Positions 1 through 8,988 of a stretch of DNA of 64,000 nt are shown in pieces; within the stretch, counting starts at the first letter, position 1; each line of letters opens with the position of its first letter. This DNA is from Verrucomicrobiales bacterium. GTDB lineage: Bacteria > Verrucomicrobiota > Verrucomicrobiia > Verrucomicrobiales > DEV007. A model generated the notes under the pieces. That model saw nothing but the letters and a program-made list of their open reading frames with translations. It did no database searches and was not told the origin of the DNA. The position numbers were made by a program, and so were the translations under genes. Location: the NCBI GenBank assembly GCA_002698785.1, contig PAAG01000045.1, positions 149,479-213,478 of the forward strand. The letters are read 5' to 3'.

Positions 1-1482
1 ACTCTCCCTGCCGGGAAGATTGATCCGGCTCTTCTTCACCCTGATGTGAAATTCCCGAGCTACAAGTTTTCCCACAACTGTGAGTATCGTCTTTTCCAGA
101 GACCCGATGAGGCAATCCATCGTGGATATGACAAGCAGACTGAAATCGACTTTTCGAAAGGCGGAAATTTCTTCTCAAACTATGAGCCTCAGACAAAAGA
201 TGATGGGAAGAAGATGGTCGAAGACGCGATTCGTTTCGACCAGTTTACCAAACCGCTGAAGAAAACGATCAACGGCTTCGTGAAAGCCAAGAGCGGTCCC
301 GAATACTTCATCAGTTCCGCCCATCCTCGATTGGTAAATGGAAAGCCGAGTGCAAACCCTCGCTATCTCCAGAACCGACCCGATTTGGAAAACCCGCGTG
401 CCGAATATCTTGGAGATCTTGGTTCGCGCCTCTATCGCCGCCTGACTCCTGAACAACCCGTTCTGAATCCGGTTCACGCAGTTCTACCGGGACGTAGAAA
501 CAACCCGGCGGATACCGCCGCAGGCATTCGTGCGCTTGCCGTTTATGGGCCGATTCACTACCAGGAGTTGCCCGAACTCTTCATGGATTTTGTTGCGAGT
601 CTCACGGGCAAATCTCCATCAACAACTGGAGCAGGCTCGGAAGGGGCTTTGACCAAGGGGCCTTTCAATATGCTCCTGCCAGTGGTTGATTTGAACTCTG
701 CTCTTCTCGGATACATCATGGGAGGCTACCAGGGATTCAGCACCGCAGCTGGATATATCGGACCCAATTATCGAGTCGATCACGATATCAGTCTGGTCGT
801 TCCTGAAATCTGGAGTCGTATGTTCCTTCGTGAGCGCGATCCCAAATGGCTGATCGAGCAAGGATATCTCGAAGCGATGCAGGATTTCGAGGATAACGGC
901 GAAACTATTCCCGGAAGCCGGTTGGGATACCGGATTACGTTCAAATTCGTCGATACCTTCTTCGGGCGCATGTTTACAGAGCCAAGAAGCGTCTTCACTG
1001 ATGAGATGCTTCGCCCCGAACTTCAAAACCACGCCGAGTTCGTGGATGGAATCAAAAACATCACCGAGACTCAGCAGAAAGTCGCCAAGAGTTATTTCGA
1101 TGATGGCGGTATCGAAGACGCTATTCCTCCGTTGAAGGCATTGCTCCACATCATGGCGCACGGAGACTACGAAGGAAAATCGATACACGATCCAGAAGTG
1201 CGCGCGCTTTTCGACCGCGAGACCGTGATTCAAAGCGAATGGTACAAAGAGCGCCTTGTTGCCAAGCGAGAAGCAAAATTGAACATGCTTCGAAGCCACG
1301 TGAGTTCGCTCGAATCGTTTATTGGGCGACGGAATTACGAGAAAGAGTCCGCGAGGCTTGGCCTGCCGGAGCGATTGGAAAAAACGAAGGCAAAACTCAG
1401 CGAGATCGAGTCAGATCCAGAAGGATTCGTGAGTGGGTTAGTTGGAACGATCGGGACCGATCCCTCGGTCCTGCCGTCCTGA
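1..1482 (+). CDS. Large conserved protein, 3' part only (possible diphosphate-type PEP carboxykinase)
   Basis: The reading frame is open from the first base of the window, so the N-terminus lies outside; 493 codons are visible. A GTG at position 46 is an internal codon rather than a likely start. The most distinctive block is at about 610-670, reading GKSPSTTGAGSEGALTKGPF, which is rich in small residues as in a nucleotide or phosphate binding loop. The C-terminal ~80 residues are charged and look helical. From memory this resembles the C-terminal half of the ~1100-residue PPi-dependent phosphoenolpyruvate carboxykinases, which interconvert PEP and oxaloacetate using diphosphate, but I cannot confirm that without a search. 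The coding call is firm and the function is a guess. Confidence 0.6.
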   Translation, partial: TLPAGKIDPALLHPDVKFPSYKFSHNCEYRLFQRPDEAIHRGYDKQTEIDFSKGGNFFSNYEPQTKDDGKKMVEDAIRFDQFTKPLKKTINGFVKAKSGPEYFISSAHPRLVNGKPSANPRYLQNRPDLENPRAEYLGDLGSRLYRRLTPEQPVLNPVHAVLPGRRNNPADTAAGIRALAVYGPIHYQELPELFMDFVASLTGKSPSTTGAGSEGALTKGPFNMLLPVVDLNSALLGYIMGGYQGFSTAAGYIGPNYRVDHDISLVVPEIWSRMFLRERDPKWLIEQGYLEAMQDFEDNGETIPGSRLGYRITFKFVDTFFGRMFTEPRSVFTDEMLRPELQNHAEFVDGIKNITETQQKVAKSYFDDGGIEDAIPPLKALLHIMAHGDYEGKSIHDPEVRALFDRETVIQSEWYKERLVAKREAKLNMLRSHVSSLESFIGRRNYEKESARLGLPERLEKTKAKLSEIESDPEGFVSGLVGTIGTDPSVLPS

Positions 1483-1490
1483 ATAATCTA

Positions 1491-2828
1491 CTAGCGGTTC
1501 TTCTCGAAATACCGAACCAGGCCGGCGGTGATGCCGTCGGCGTACTCTTGGTAGATGTTTTTGCGGTAGGCTCCGTTGATTTCCCGTAGCCCATCGTACT
1601 CTCCCATTTGTACCCGGTCGTAGACTTCGCGATGGTTCATGCAGTAAGGTTCGAAAAACACCACCGGGCACATGAAGACGCGGTTGGCGAGCAGGTTCCT
1701 CGCCCAGACAAGGTCGTTGTTGTTGATCGCCATCCCGTTGGTGCCGTCGTAGTGGAATGAGGGCAGGCGAGTCTCCTTTTGCATGGGGCGCGAAATCTCG
1801 TCCGCCAGCTCTACCTCCTCGTAGTAGACCCGCTGGAGAATCCGGAGGAGCATTTCCATTCGTGTGTCGTCTTCGGCGATTTCACCGCCGCTGTAGCAGC
1901 CGTTGATAAGAAGATGGAGATGATTCGGCGTTTTGAATGACGGATAGCGTGCAGACATCGGGGACGCATTAAAATGCAGGCAGAGGGCCAAATCAGGCTG
2001 GAGACTCTCGTTCACCAAGTTGCCTCGTTCCCTGATCTCGCTGGAAATGGCAAACATCGCCTTTGCAGTGCTGGAAATTAGGCTGCCGGAGGGAACCTTC
2101 TTCCTTTGTATCAGGTAATGGCGGGCCTCTTCCTGAAGGGTTTCGACCCGTTCTTCGGTCACGGGGTGGTTGCTGTTTCTTGTCAGGAGGACTCTGGCAC
2201 CGAGGAGGGAAAGATCTCGCTCGAGAATTTTTGCCACCGTTAAGGTCATTTCTCCTTCGCGAACTTCAATCGTGTCTCTACCGATCCGAAAGTGTCGGTC
2301 ATCCCAAGTCACCCATTTTCCGCCGATGTGACCTGGGTCGATGGCGATAAGGACACCGTCTAGCGGCCGGGTAGAATTCGGCTCCAGGTCGGGTAAGTCG
2401 ACAGGGCGGCGCCAGAATCGAGGTGGCTCGGCGGATAAGTGCCCTTTCTGCCGGAATCGCAAGTCATACCACCCGGCCTCCGGGTGGTTGGACTGCTTCA
2501 ATATCAAAACCCTGTCCTCTTGGATGGTGATGAGATCTTTGTATTCCTCCTTACTTCTCGCGTAGCAATGATTCAGCAGATAAGTGAATTCTTCCCGGGT
2601 AATCGTGTGCTGGTAGGCATCCAGGATCGTCCAGTCTGGAACTTCGCCAAGGCGGGCAATGAATGGGGGAGGGGCCGAATAATCGCGAGGATCGCTTCCA
2701 GCCAGGTTCATCGAAACTGCGCCGGTCTGGGCGGGCGCTACGAAAGGAAAGCACGCCAGAGCGACGGCACTGGACGCTGCAAGTTTCGCCAAAATGATTT
2801 GAAAATATTGAGGAAAGATCTTCAACAC
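1491..2828 (-). CDS. N-acetylmuramoyl-L-alanine amidase (Amidase_3 type), secreted
   Basis: A 445-residue protein with an N-terminal hydrophobic segment (about residues 10-33) ending at APAQ, consistent with a signal peptide. The catalytic domain starts near residue 157: IDPGHIGG (163-170) supplies the first zinc histidine, the REGEM block (190-194) the glutamate, and LHFNAS (284-289) the second histidine of the Amidase_3 fold. Such enzymes cut the amide bond between MurNAc and the stem peptide during cell separation or wall turnover in the periplasm. The domain is interrupted by longer loops than usual. The start is GTG; a GGAGGG on the minus strand lies about 17 bases upstream, too far for a normal ribosome site. 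It converges with the preceding gene, 8 bases between stops. Confidence 0.8.
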   Translation of the reverse strand: MLKIFPQYFQIILAKLAASSAVALACFPFVAPAQTGAVSMNLAGSDPRDYSAPPPFIARLGEVPDWTILDAYQHTITREEFTYLLNHCYARSKEEYKDLITIQEDRVLILKQSNHPEAGWYDLRFRQKGHLSAEPPRFWRRPVDLPDLEPNSTRPLDGVLIAIDPGHIGGKWVTWDDRHFRIGRDTIEVREGEMTLTVAKILERDLSLLGARVLLTRNSNHPVTEERVETLQEEARHYLIQRKKVPSGSLISSTAKAMFAISSEIRERGNLVNESLQPDLALCLHFNASPMSARYPSFKTPNHLHLLINGCYSGGEIAEDDTRMEMLLRILQRVYYEEVELADEISRPMQKETRLPSFHYDGTNGMAINNNDLVWARNLLANRVFMCPVVFFEPYCMNHREVYDRVQMGEYDGLREINGAYRKNIYQEYADGITAGLVRYFEKNR

Positions 2829-2879
2829 GGTAACTATTTGGTTTTCCCTCCTCGTAAAACCAGCTGATGTAACTGAAGC

Positions 2880-3683
2880 ATGCTCAGAATTCTATTTCTA
2901 GGAGATATTGTTGGCGAACCCGGTCGAAAAGCGGTGATTTCCCGCCTGCCTGAGATTCGGAAAGAAGAAAACGTCGACTTCATTATCGTGAACGGTGAAA
3001 ACTCCGCTGGTGGACGGGGGATCACACCGAAGATCTCCATCGAACTTATGCGGGCTGGTGCTGCGGTGATTACGTCTGGGGACCACATCTGGGACCAGCA
3101 GGAGATCGTTGATTACATGGCGACGGAGCCTCGTCTGCTTCGACCGTTGAATTACCCGTCCGGAACTCCGGGCTTTGGCTCAATCGTGTTGGAAACCGCA
3201 AAGGGCAAGGTGGCCGTCATCAACGCGCAGGGAAGAAGCTTCATCCAGCCACCTCTGGAAAATCCCTTCATCGCCGTTTGCGACGAAATCGAGAAGCTGA
3301 AACAGGAAGAAGAGGTGTCTGTGATTTTTGTTGATTTCCACGCCGAGACGACCAGTGAGAAGATCGCTATGGGGCGATGCCTCGATGGGCTTGCCTCTGC
3401 AGTGGTCGGAACGCACACCCACGTGCAGACCGCGGACGAAACGATTTTCTCTGGTGGAACTGCTTATCTGACCGATGCCGGGATGTGCGGTCCGCTCGAA
3501 TCCATCCTCGGGAGAGAGATCGAACCGATCGTCGAAAGGTTCCTTAAATCGACTCCGCGAAGGTTTCCTGTCGCCAAGGGAATTGTGGGAATTCGAGGAG
3601 TCATTGTGGATGTGGATGAGAAAACCGGGAAATCCGTCGAGATTCGCCGATTTTCGGAAGATTTTGATCCCCAAAATCAATGA
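2880..3683 (+). CDS. ymdB: YmdB-family metallophosphoesterase
   Basis: A 267-residue protein of the TIGR00282/YmdB family, whose Bacillus member hydrolyses 2',3'-cyclic nucleotides and affects biofilm and RNA turnover. The metal-binding pattern is complete: GD at residues 8-9, NGEN at 38-41, GDH at 67-69, then DFHAETTSEK and GTHTHVQTAD further on. Length matches the family. It is divergent from the amidase gene, 51 bases apart. There is no Shine-Dalgarno sequence before ATG. A run of eight T follows the stop at 3690-3697, but I see no strong hairpin before it, so a terminator is not called. Cytoplasmic; family assignment is strong. Confidence 0.9.
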   Translation: MLRILFLGDIVGEPGRKAVISRLPEIRKEENVDFIIVNGENSAGGRGITPKISIELMRAGAAVITSGDHIWDQQEIVDYMATEPRLLRPLNYPSGTPGFGSIVLETAKGKVAVINAQGRSFIQPPLENPFIAVCDEIEKLKQEEEVSVIFVDFHAETTSEKIAMGRCLDGLASAVVGTHTHVQTADETIFSGGTAYLTDAGMCGPLESILGREIEPIVERFLKSTPRRFPVAKGIVGIRGVIVDVDEKTGKSVEIRRFSEDFDPQNQ

Positions 3684-3892
3684 ATTGCTTTTTTTTAAAC
3701 GAATTCGGAATATTTTTTTGACAGAACCAACCTGTCGAGTAGCTTTCGCGGCTAAATTCGCCCGTACGGCCCCTAAGTCCCCCGTGCACCCTCCCGAAAG
3801 GAAGTGATGCGTGGGGTTTATTGCCTTCAGGTGTAATTTGGATGCCTGAGTTATGGGATCATCCGGTCTTTAAGCTCAAGGTGCTTTAAAAG

Positions 3893-3967
<75 letters not shown>

Positions 3968-4085
3968 TTTTTAGTATTACGTAAACAGAACTTAGAAAAA
4001 GACATAGCGAGAACGGGAAAGCGAGAAGCGCCCACGACCTGACAGTCGATTTTTAGACGATAACCAACAAAAAAACCAAACGACA

Positions 4086-5270
4086 ATGGCAAAAGCAGCA
4101 TTCGAACGAAACAAACCGCACGTGAACGTCGGAACGATCGGTCACGTTGACCACGGTAAGACGACGCTCACCGCCGCTATCACCACGACTCTCGCTGAGA
4201 AAGGTTTCGCGGAAAAGCGTGCTTACGACGAGATTGACGGTGCACCGGAAGAGCGCGAACGCGGAATTACAATTTCTACCGCACACGTTGAATACGAGAC
4301 CGAGAACCGCCACTACGCCCACGTAGATTGCCCCGGTCACGCTGACTACGTGAAAAACATGATTACTGGTGCCGCTCAGATGGACGGTGCTATCCTCGTT
4401 TGCTCTGCAGCAGACGGTCCAATGCCTCAGACTCGTGAGCACATCCTTCTTGCTCGTCAGGTTGGTGTTCCTGCGATCGTGGTTTTCCTCAACAAGGTTG
4501 ACCAGGTTGACGACGAAGAGCTTCTTGATCTAGTTGAGATGGAAGTTCGCGAACTTCTTAGCCAGTATGAGTTCCCAGGTGACGACATTCCAATCGTTCG
4601 TGGTTCTGCTCTCAAGGCTCTCGAGGGAGACGCAACTCATCAGGATGCAATCATGAAGCTCATGGAAGCTGTTGATGAATACATCCCGCTTCCTGAGCGC
4701 CCGATCGATCAGGATTTCCTTATGCCTGTTGAGGACGTGTTCTCTATCGAAGGTCGTGGTACTGTTGCGACTGGTCGTGTTGAGCGTGGGATCGTCAAGA
4801 AGATGGAAGAAGTTGAGATTGTTGGTATTCGCGACACTGTCAAAACTACTGTTACAGACATCGAGATGTTCCGTAAGCTTCTCGACGAAGGTCGTGCAGG
4901 TGACAACGTTGGGCTTCTTCTTCGTGGCCTCAAGAAAGACGACATCGAGCGCGGTCAGGTGATTGCAAAGCCTGGCTCCATCACTCCTCACCGTAAGTTC
5001 AAGGCAGAAGTTTACGTTCTGAGCAAGGATGAGGGTGGTCGTCACACGCCATTCTTCAACAACTACCGTCCTCAGTTCTACTTCCGTACAACTGACGTAA
5101 CTGGTTCTGTCCAGCTTCCTGACGGAGTTGAGATGGTTATGCCTGGTGACAACGTTGCTATCGAAGTTGAATTGATTACTCCGATTGCTATGGAGAAGAC
5201 CATCCGCTTCGCGATTCGTGAAGGTGGACGTACCGTTGGTGCGGGTCGTGTCTCCGACATCCTTGACTAA
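4086..5270 (+). CDS. tuf: Elongation factor Tu
   Basis: A full-length 394-residue EF-Tu that carries aminoacyl-tRNA to the ribosomal A site. The GTPase motifs are intact: GHVDHGKT (19-26), DCPGH (81-85) and NKVD (136-139), followed by the two beta-barrel domains and the expected C-terminus. It lies 118 bases after tRNA-Thr and is followed by tRNA-Trp and secE, so it belongs to the tuf-secE-nusG arrangement rather than the str operon. The start codon is preceded by an A-rich stretch with no Shine-Dalgarno sequence (4064-4085), although this should be among the most highly translated genes. Only one tuf copy is in the window. Confidence 0.99.
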   Translation: MAKAAFERNKPHVNVGTIGHVDHGKTTLTAAITTTLAEKGFAEKRAYDEIDGAPEERERGITISTAHVEYETENRHYAHVDCPGHADYVKNMITGAAQMDGAILVCSAADGPMPQTREHILLARQVGVPAIVVFLNKVDQVDDEELLDLVEMEVRELLSQYEFPGDDIPIVRGSALKALEGDATHQDAIMKLMEAVDEYIPLPERPIDQDFLMPVEDVFSIEGRGTVATGRVERGIVKKMEEVEIVGIRDTVKTTVTDIEMFRKLLDEGRAGDNVGLLLRGLKKDDIERGQVIAKPGSITPHRKFKAEVYVLSKDEGGRHTPFFNNYRPQFYFRTTDVTGSVQLPDGVEMVMPGDNVAIEVELITPIAMEKTIRFAIREGGRTVGAGRVSDILD

Positions 5271-5296
5271 TCAAGTGTAATTACTTTCTGATTTGT

Positions 5297-5370
5297 CCCG
5301 AGCTTCACGAGGAGCTCGGGGCAGCAGGAAAAACTATCGAGGGGACCCGAGATGTCGGCTCCCCTCTTTC
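5297..5370 (+). terminator. Two hairpins between tuf and tRNA-Trp
   Basis: The first hairpin pairs CCCGAGCT with AGCTCGGG (about 5298-5305 and 5314-5321). The second pairs GAGGGGA with TCCCCTC around an inner CCGA/TCGG stem (about 5339-5368) and is followed only by TTT. Neither has a long U tract, so they could be a weak terminator, a processing site before the tRNA, or both. Confidence 0.45.
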
Positions 5371-5394
5371 CGCCAATAAGTGGAAGTGGGACAT

Positions 5395-5470
5395 AGGGCA
5401 GTAGCTCAATTGGTAGAGTAGCGGTCTCCAAAACCGTTGGTTGCGAGTTCGAGTCTCGCCTGCCCTGCCA
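5395..5470 (+). tRNA. tRNA-Trp(CCA)
   Basis: Complete cloverleaf: acceptor AGGGCAG (5395-5401) pairs with CTGCCCT (5460-5466), anticodon stem GCGGT/ACCGT, loop CTCCAAA with anticodon CCA at 5428-5430, and T loop AGTTCGAGTCT. The 3' CCA (5468-5470) is encoded. It lies between tuf and secE, a position for tRNA-Trp seen in many bacteria. Confidence 0.97.
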
Positions 5471-5510
5471 CTCCTGAAAAAGCGGAAAATTTAACCCCCA
5501 AATTGGAAAC

Positions 5511-5723
5511 ATGAAGTTAGGAAAATACCTGGGAGAAGTTCGCGGAGAGCTGAAGAAGGCGACGTGGCCTTGGGATCCGAAAGAAAAGGGTCTTAAGAGA
5601 TACAAGCAGCTCATCGATTCCACTGTAGTGGTCTTGATTGCGATGGTTCTCCTCGGGGCATTCGTGGCTACGATCGATTTTGCGATGCGTAACACCATGG
5701 ATTTCCTCACCTCTGGATTCTAA
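5511..5723 (+). CDS. secE: Preprotein translocase subunit SecE
   Basis: A 70-residue single-span SecE, the clamp subunit of the SecYEG channel. The amphipathic N-terminal part has the family's KATWP block (residues 16-20), followed by one transmembrane segment at about 35-58. Short single-helix SecE is normal outside the gammaproteobacteria. It begins 40 bases after tRNA-Trp and is followed by nusG after 27 bases. The gene for L33 (rpmG), often found between tuf and secE, is absent here. Confidence 0.95.
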   Translation: MKLGKYLGEVRGELKKATWPWDPKEKGLKRYKQLIDSTVVVLIAMVLLGAFVATIDFAMRNTMDFLTSGF

Positions 5724-5750
5724 TTCTGACGTTTTTTAACCCCTTCACCC

Positions 5751-6320
5751 ATGCCGAGTATCCCAGCACCAAATGATCAATGGTACGTGGTTCACGTTCT
5801 CTCCGGACAGGAGTTGAAAGTGCGCGACAGCATTGAGCGGCGAATCGCTGCCGAAGAAATGGGCGACCTTATCTACGAGGTGCTCGTTCCGCAGGAGCGT
5901 GTCTCAGAGGTGAAGTCTGGGCAGAAGCGGGAAGCGAATCGAAAATTCTTCCCGGGTTACATTATTATAAACATGCACCTCCTTCATGAGGACAATACCT
6001 TGGTCGACCGGACATGGTATTTCATTCAGGAGACTGATGGTGTGATTAATTTCGCCGGAACAAAAGACTACCCTATGCCCATGCCTATGCATGAAGTTGA
6101 GGGGATGCTCCAGCAGATTAAGGAGCGCGAAGGAAGCGTGAAGCCTGCTGTTGAGTTTGAGGTCGGTGATACTGTGGTGGTCTCTGATGGGCCTTTCCAG
6201 GGGCAGACCGGAATCATCGCCGAGGTTAATGAAGAAAAGGGCGAACTCATGGTGTCGGTCAACATCTTCGGGCGAGAGACACTTGTTCCGCTCGAATACT
6301 GGCAGGTAGAAGTTGGTTAA
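5751..6320 (+). CDS. nusG: Transcription termination/antitermination factor NusG
   Basis: A 189-residue NusG that binds RNA polymerase and couples it to Rho or the ribosome. The NGN domain begins with WYVVHVLSGQE (12-22) and contains KFFPGYI (about 65-71); the C-terminal KOW domain starts near residue 140 with VGDTVVV and GPFQGQTG. Length is standard. It is co-directional with secE and rplK. The start is preceded by TTAACCCCTTCACCC, with no purine-rich ribosome site. Confidence 0.98.
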   Translation: MPSIPAPNDQWYVVHVLSGQELKVRDSIERRIAAEEMGDLIYEVLVPQERVSEVKSGQKREANRKFFPGYIIINMHLLHEDNTLVDRTWYFIQETDGVINFAGTKDYPMPMPMHEVEGMLQQIKEREGSVKPAVEFEVGDTVVVSDGPFQGQTGIIAEVNEEKGELMVSVNIFGRETLVPLEYWQVEVG

Positions 6321-6392
6321 GAATTTGTGGATTGATTGGCCTTGCGGCCAGTTGGACGAGGAAGAGAAAGATTTTATTTAATAGGAAGCACG

Positions 6393-6818
6393 ATGGCTAA
6401 AGAATTGGTTCAACAATTGAAGCTGCAGATCCCTGCAGGACAGGCAAACCCGTCACCTCCGGTCGGTCCGGCTCTCGGTCAGGCAGGGGTCAACATCATG
6501 GAGTTCTGTAAGGAGTTTAACGCTCGCACCCAGCAGAACGCAGGAGAGATTCTCCCCGTGGTAATCAGTGTGTTTGCAGACAAGAGTTTCACTTTCATTA
6601 CCAAGAAGCCACCGGCAGCGGTTCTTCTCAAGAAGGCGGCTAACATCGCTTCCGGTTCCGGAACTCCAAACAAAACCAAGGTGGGAAAACTCACGCGCGA
6701 CCAGCTCGTTGAAGTGGCTCGCATCAAGATGGAGGATATGAACACTGATGACGAGGAGATGGCGTGCCGCATCCTTGCTGGAACAGCTCGTCAGATGGGC
6801 CTCGAAATCGTCGACTAA
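6393..6818 (+). CDS. rplK: 50S ribosomal protein L11
   Basis: L11 of 141 residues, which forms the GTPase-associated centre with 23S rRNA. The proline-rich N-terminal signature [11 protein letters not shown] and the C-terminal RNA-binding domain are present. The frame is open further upstream, but the family begins at MAKELVQQ, and an AGGAAG sits seven bases before this ATG, one of the few Shine-Dalgarno-like sequences in this cluster. The 62 bases to rplA contain a small AT-rich hairpin, TTTTGAG/CTCAAAA at 6822-6839. Confidence 0.97.
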   Translation: MAKELVQQLKLQIPAGQANPSPPVGPALGQAGVNIMEFCKEFNARTQQNAGEILPVVISVFADKSFTFITKKPPAAVLLKKAANIASGSGTPNKTKVGKLTRDQLVEVARIKMEDMNTDDEEMACRILAGTARQMGLEIVD

Positions 6819-6881
6819 ATTTTTTGAGTAAACTCAAAACCGCAGGAGGGCTCGAAGTCCGTTCGCACTGCAACCTGAAAC

Positions 6882-7577
6882 ATGGCTAAGAAAAGAAGCA
6901 AAAGATACCTGAAGGCCGCCGAATTGGTGGAAGCGGGAAAGATCTACTCTATTGAAGAGGCGGTCTCCCTTGTGAAGAAGTTTCCTGCACCGAAGTTCGA
7001 TCAGACGGTGACGATCACATTCCGTATGGGAGTTGATCCTCGTCAGTCCGATCAGATGGTTCGCGGAACATGTCCCCTTCCAAACGGAAGCGGTAAAGAA
7101 GTGAAGGTTCTCGTTTTCGCCGAAGGTGAAGCGGCAACAGAAGCGAAAAATGCAGGAGCTGATTATGTCGGCTTCGAAGCTCTGATCAAAGAAGTGCAGG
7201 GCGGAATGATGGATTTCGACGCAGTTATCGCTACGCCAGCTGCCATGTCCGAAGTTCGTAAGCTGGGTAGACAGTTGGGACCTCGCGGTCTCATGCCAAA
7301 CCCAAAAACTGGCACCGTTACCGATGATACTGCTGGTGCAGTGAAAGCGGTGAAGGCTGGTCGTGTTGACTTCAAACTCGACAAAAATGGAAACATTTCA
7401 GTTCCGATCGGAAAAGCTTCTTTCGAAGACGCTGACCTGATTGAGAACGGCAAGGCCGTGATTGATGCGGTGAATGGTAATCGTCCGGCATCGGCAAAAG
7501 GGATCTTCCTCCTGAACGGGGCGATCACTGCGACGATGACTCCCGGTGTGAATGTCGACCTTTCAGATTGGAAGTGA
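6882..7577 (+). CDS. rplA: 50S ribosomal protein L1
   Basis: A 231-residue L1 protein, binding the mobile stalk of 23S rRNA at the E site. The N-terminal MAKKRSKRYLKA and the GPRGLMPNPKTGT signature (about residues 133-145) are family hallmarks, and the length is standard. It follows rplK in the usual order. In other bacteria L1 represses its own operon by binding an mRNA mimic of its rRNA site; no such element is evident in the short spacer. No Shine-Dalgarno sequence precedes the start. Confidence 0.98.
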   Translation: MAKKRSKRYLKAAELVEAGKIYSIEEAVSLVKKFPAPKFDQTVTITFRMGVDPRQSDQMVRGTCPLPNGSGKEVKVLVFAEGEAATEAKNAGADYVGFEALIKEVQGGMMDFDAVIATPAAMSEVRKLGRQLGPRGLMPNPKTGTVTDDTAGAVKAVKAGRVDFKLDKNGNISVPIGKASFEDADLIENGKAVIDAVNGNRPASAKGIFLLNGAITATMTPGVNVDLSDWK

Positions 7578-7626
7578 TCGAGAGGGCAATAACCACGAAG
7601 ATTAGAATCACCAAACTTTAAGAACG

Positions 7627-8142
7627 ATGAAAGAAGTAAAACAAGTCATCATCGACGACCTTTTGGGCCGGATTAACGAGTCGCCTTTCCTGATTGTAGC
7701 TGACTACGCGGGAATGACCGTTCCTCAGTTCGAAGATTTGCGCAAGCGACTCAAAGAAAACGGAGCCAAATTCCAGGTGGCCAAAAACAGTTTTGTTAAG
7801 CGCGCTGCAAATTCTGCCGAATACCCAGAGGGTGTTGCGGAGTTTCTCTCCGGCCAGACAGCTGTTGTCACGGGAGAAAGCGATGTTTGCGCGGCGGCGA
7901 AAGCACTGAAAACCTTCTCGAAAGAGAACGGTGGCAAGGGTGCGGTTCGCGGTGGCGTTCTCGACGGAGAGCTGCTCGACGTCGAAAAAGTGAATGCTCT
8001 TGCAGATCTTCCTCCGAAGGAAATTCTCCAGGCCCAGTTGCTCGGTGTGCTCAGCTCGCCAGCGCAGAAGCTCGTTACTGTTCTCAACGAACCAGGTGCT
8101 TCACTGGCACGTGTCCTTCAGGCGAAAGCCGACCAGGGATAA
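7627..8142 (+). CDS. rplJ: 50S ribosomal protein L10
   Basis: A 171-residue L10, the base of the L7/L12 stalk. It has the typical N-terminal block with PFLIVADYAGMT and NSFVKRA, and a C-terminal alpha helix that would hold L12 dimers. The gap to rplA is only 49 bases, too short for the long L10 leader of E. coli or Bacillus, so L10 autoregulation through such a leader looks unlikely unless it acts in the rplJ-rplL spacer. Confidence 0.97.
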   Translation: MKEVKQVIIDDLLGRINESPFLIVADYAGMTVPQFEDLRKRLKENGAKFQVAKNSFVKRAANSAEYPEGVAEFLSGQTAVVTGESDVCAAAKALKTFSKENGGKGAVRGGVLDGELLDVEKVNALADLPPKEILQAQLLGVLSSPAQKLVTVLNEPGASLARVLQAKADQG

Positions 8143-8293
8143 AACAGAAAACATTGATTTTTATTAACATTTTGGATGGCGACGATCGCCGTCTGATGAA
8201 CCAGAAAACAAAAAACCGGGTTCCTTGTCGAATGCTGAGCGCAGCATCTTAATTGTCGGAACGCTTTTCGACGCGGCGATACCCACCAGAAAT

Positions 8294-8674
8294 ATGGCTG
8301 ATACAGACGCATTAGTTGACCAGTTGAGTGGTCTGACGGTACTCGAGGTTGCTGACCTCGTGAAAGCATTGGAAGAAAAGTGGGGAGTTAGCGCTGCTGC
8401 TCCTGCTGCAGTTGCAGCTGCACCCGCCGCAGGTGGTGGCGAAGCTGCTGCTGAAGAGAAGGACGAATTTGACGTTGTTCTCGAATCTTTCGGTGACAAC
8501 AAGATTGCCGTGATTAAGGCAGTTCGTGAAGCAATCTCCGGCCTCGGTCTTGCCGACGCTAAGAAGATTGTTGAGAGCGCTCCTACAACTCTTAAGGAAG
8601 CTGCTTCCAAGGACGAAGCCGAAGAAATCAAGACCAAGCTTACCGAAGCCGGTGCTACCATCGAGCTCAAGTAA
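8294..8674 (+). CDS. rplL: 50S ribosomal protein L7/L12
   Basis: A 126-residue L7/L12. It has the N-terminal dimerisation part, an Ala/Pro hinge at about residues 36-52, and the C-terminal domain beginning [16 protein letters not shown], which recruits translation factors. The frame extends 23 codons further upstream, but homology begins at [10 protein letters not shown]. The 151-base spacer after rplJ is structured: it holds ATGCTG/CAGCAT at about 8232-8247 and GGCGA/TCGCC near 8177-8189. No Shine-Dalgarno sequence is seen, which is notable because L12 is made in four to six copies per ribosome. Confidence 0.97.
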   Translation: MADTDALVDQLSGLTVLEVADLVKALEEKWGVSAAAPAAVAAAPAAGGGEAAAEEKDEFDVVLESFGDNKIAVIKAVREAISGLGLADAKKIVESAPTTLKEAASKDEAEEIKTKLTEAGATIELK

Positions 8675-8682
8675 GTTACTGC

Positions 8683-8737
8683 TTTCGGGACTTCCGGCCC
8701 TTTCGGGGGCCGGAAGCTCACCCGAAAATCTTTTTTT
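8683..8737 (+). terminator. Terminator or attenuator between rplL and rpoB
   Basis: An inner perfect stem CTTCCGGCCC/GGGCCGGAAG (8691-8700 and 8707-8716) is enclosed by a second stem TTTCGGG/CCCGAAA (8683-8689 and 8721-8727), followed by ATC and seven T. In E. coli a partial terminator at this point lowers rpoBC expression relative to ribosomal proteins; this element could do the same. Since no strong downstream promoter is visible, partial readthrough is likely. Confidence 0.75.
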
Positions 8738-8988
8738 AAGAAATTTCGCTATCCAACCGTTACTAGTTACAGAGAGCGTGCATCTAACCCCGAGGCAACA
8801 AAGCTGAATTCGACGTCGAATCCTGGCCATTTTGAGATGGTCAGGCTTCGTCGTCTCGTATTTGAGGCGGCAGGCTCCGAGGGCGATAGCGTTTTCCCGT
8901 GTACACCTGTTTGTATGGGGATCTCGCTATCATAACGAGGGGCGCAAGAGTTCACGATCTCTAGAGACCCAATAAATCCAGCGCCATT
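8738..8988 (+). promoter_or_regulatory. Structured rpoB leader region
   Basis: These 251 bases have no gene but several pairings. There is a perfect 14-bp palindrome ATTCGACGTCGAAT (8808-8821), a 9-bp hairpin CCTGGCCAT/ATGGTCAGG with one G-T pair (8822-8845), and a long-range stem GATAGCG/CGCTATC (8885-8891 and 8925-8931) enclosing GTGTACAC. I could not identify a clear -35/-10 pair. The region may hold an rpoB promoter or an RNA control element acting after the upstream attenuator. Confidence 0.4.

Noticed and set aside
3718..3723. TTGACA as a promoter for the tRNA-Thr-tuf unit
   Set aside because: No acceptable -10 hexamer is found at 15-19 bases (best is TAGCTT at 16), so I did not call it.
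5267..5710. Antisense open frame covering tRNA-Trp and secE
   Set aside because: Its core is a translation of the complement of the tRNA, a familiar spurious protein product, and it overlaps the certain secE gene.
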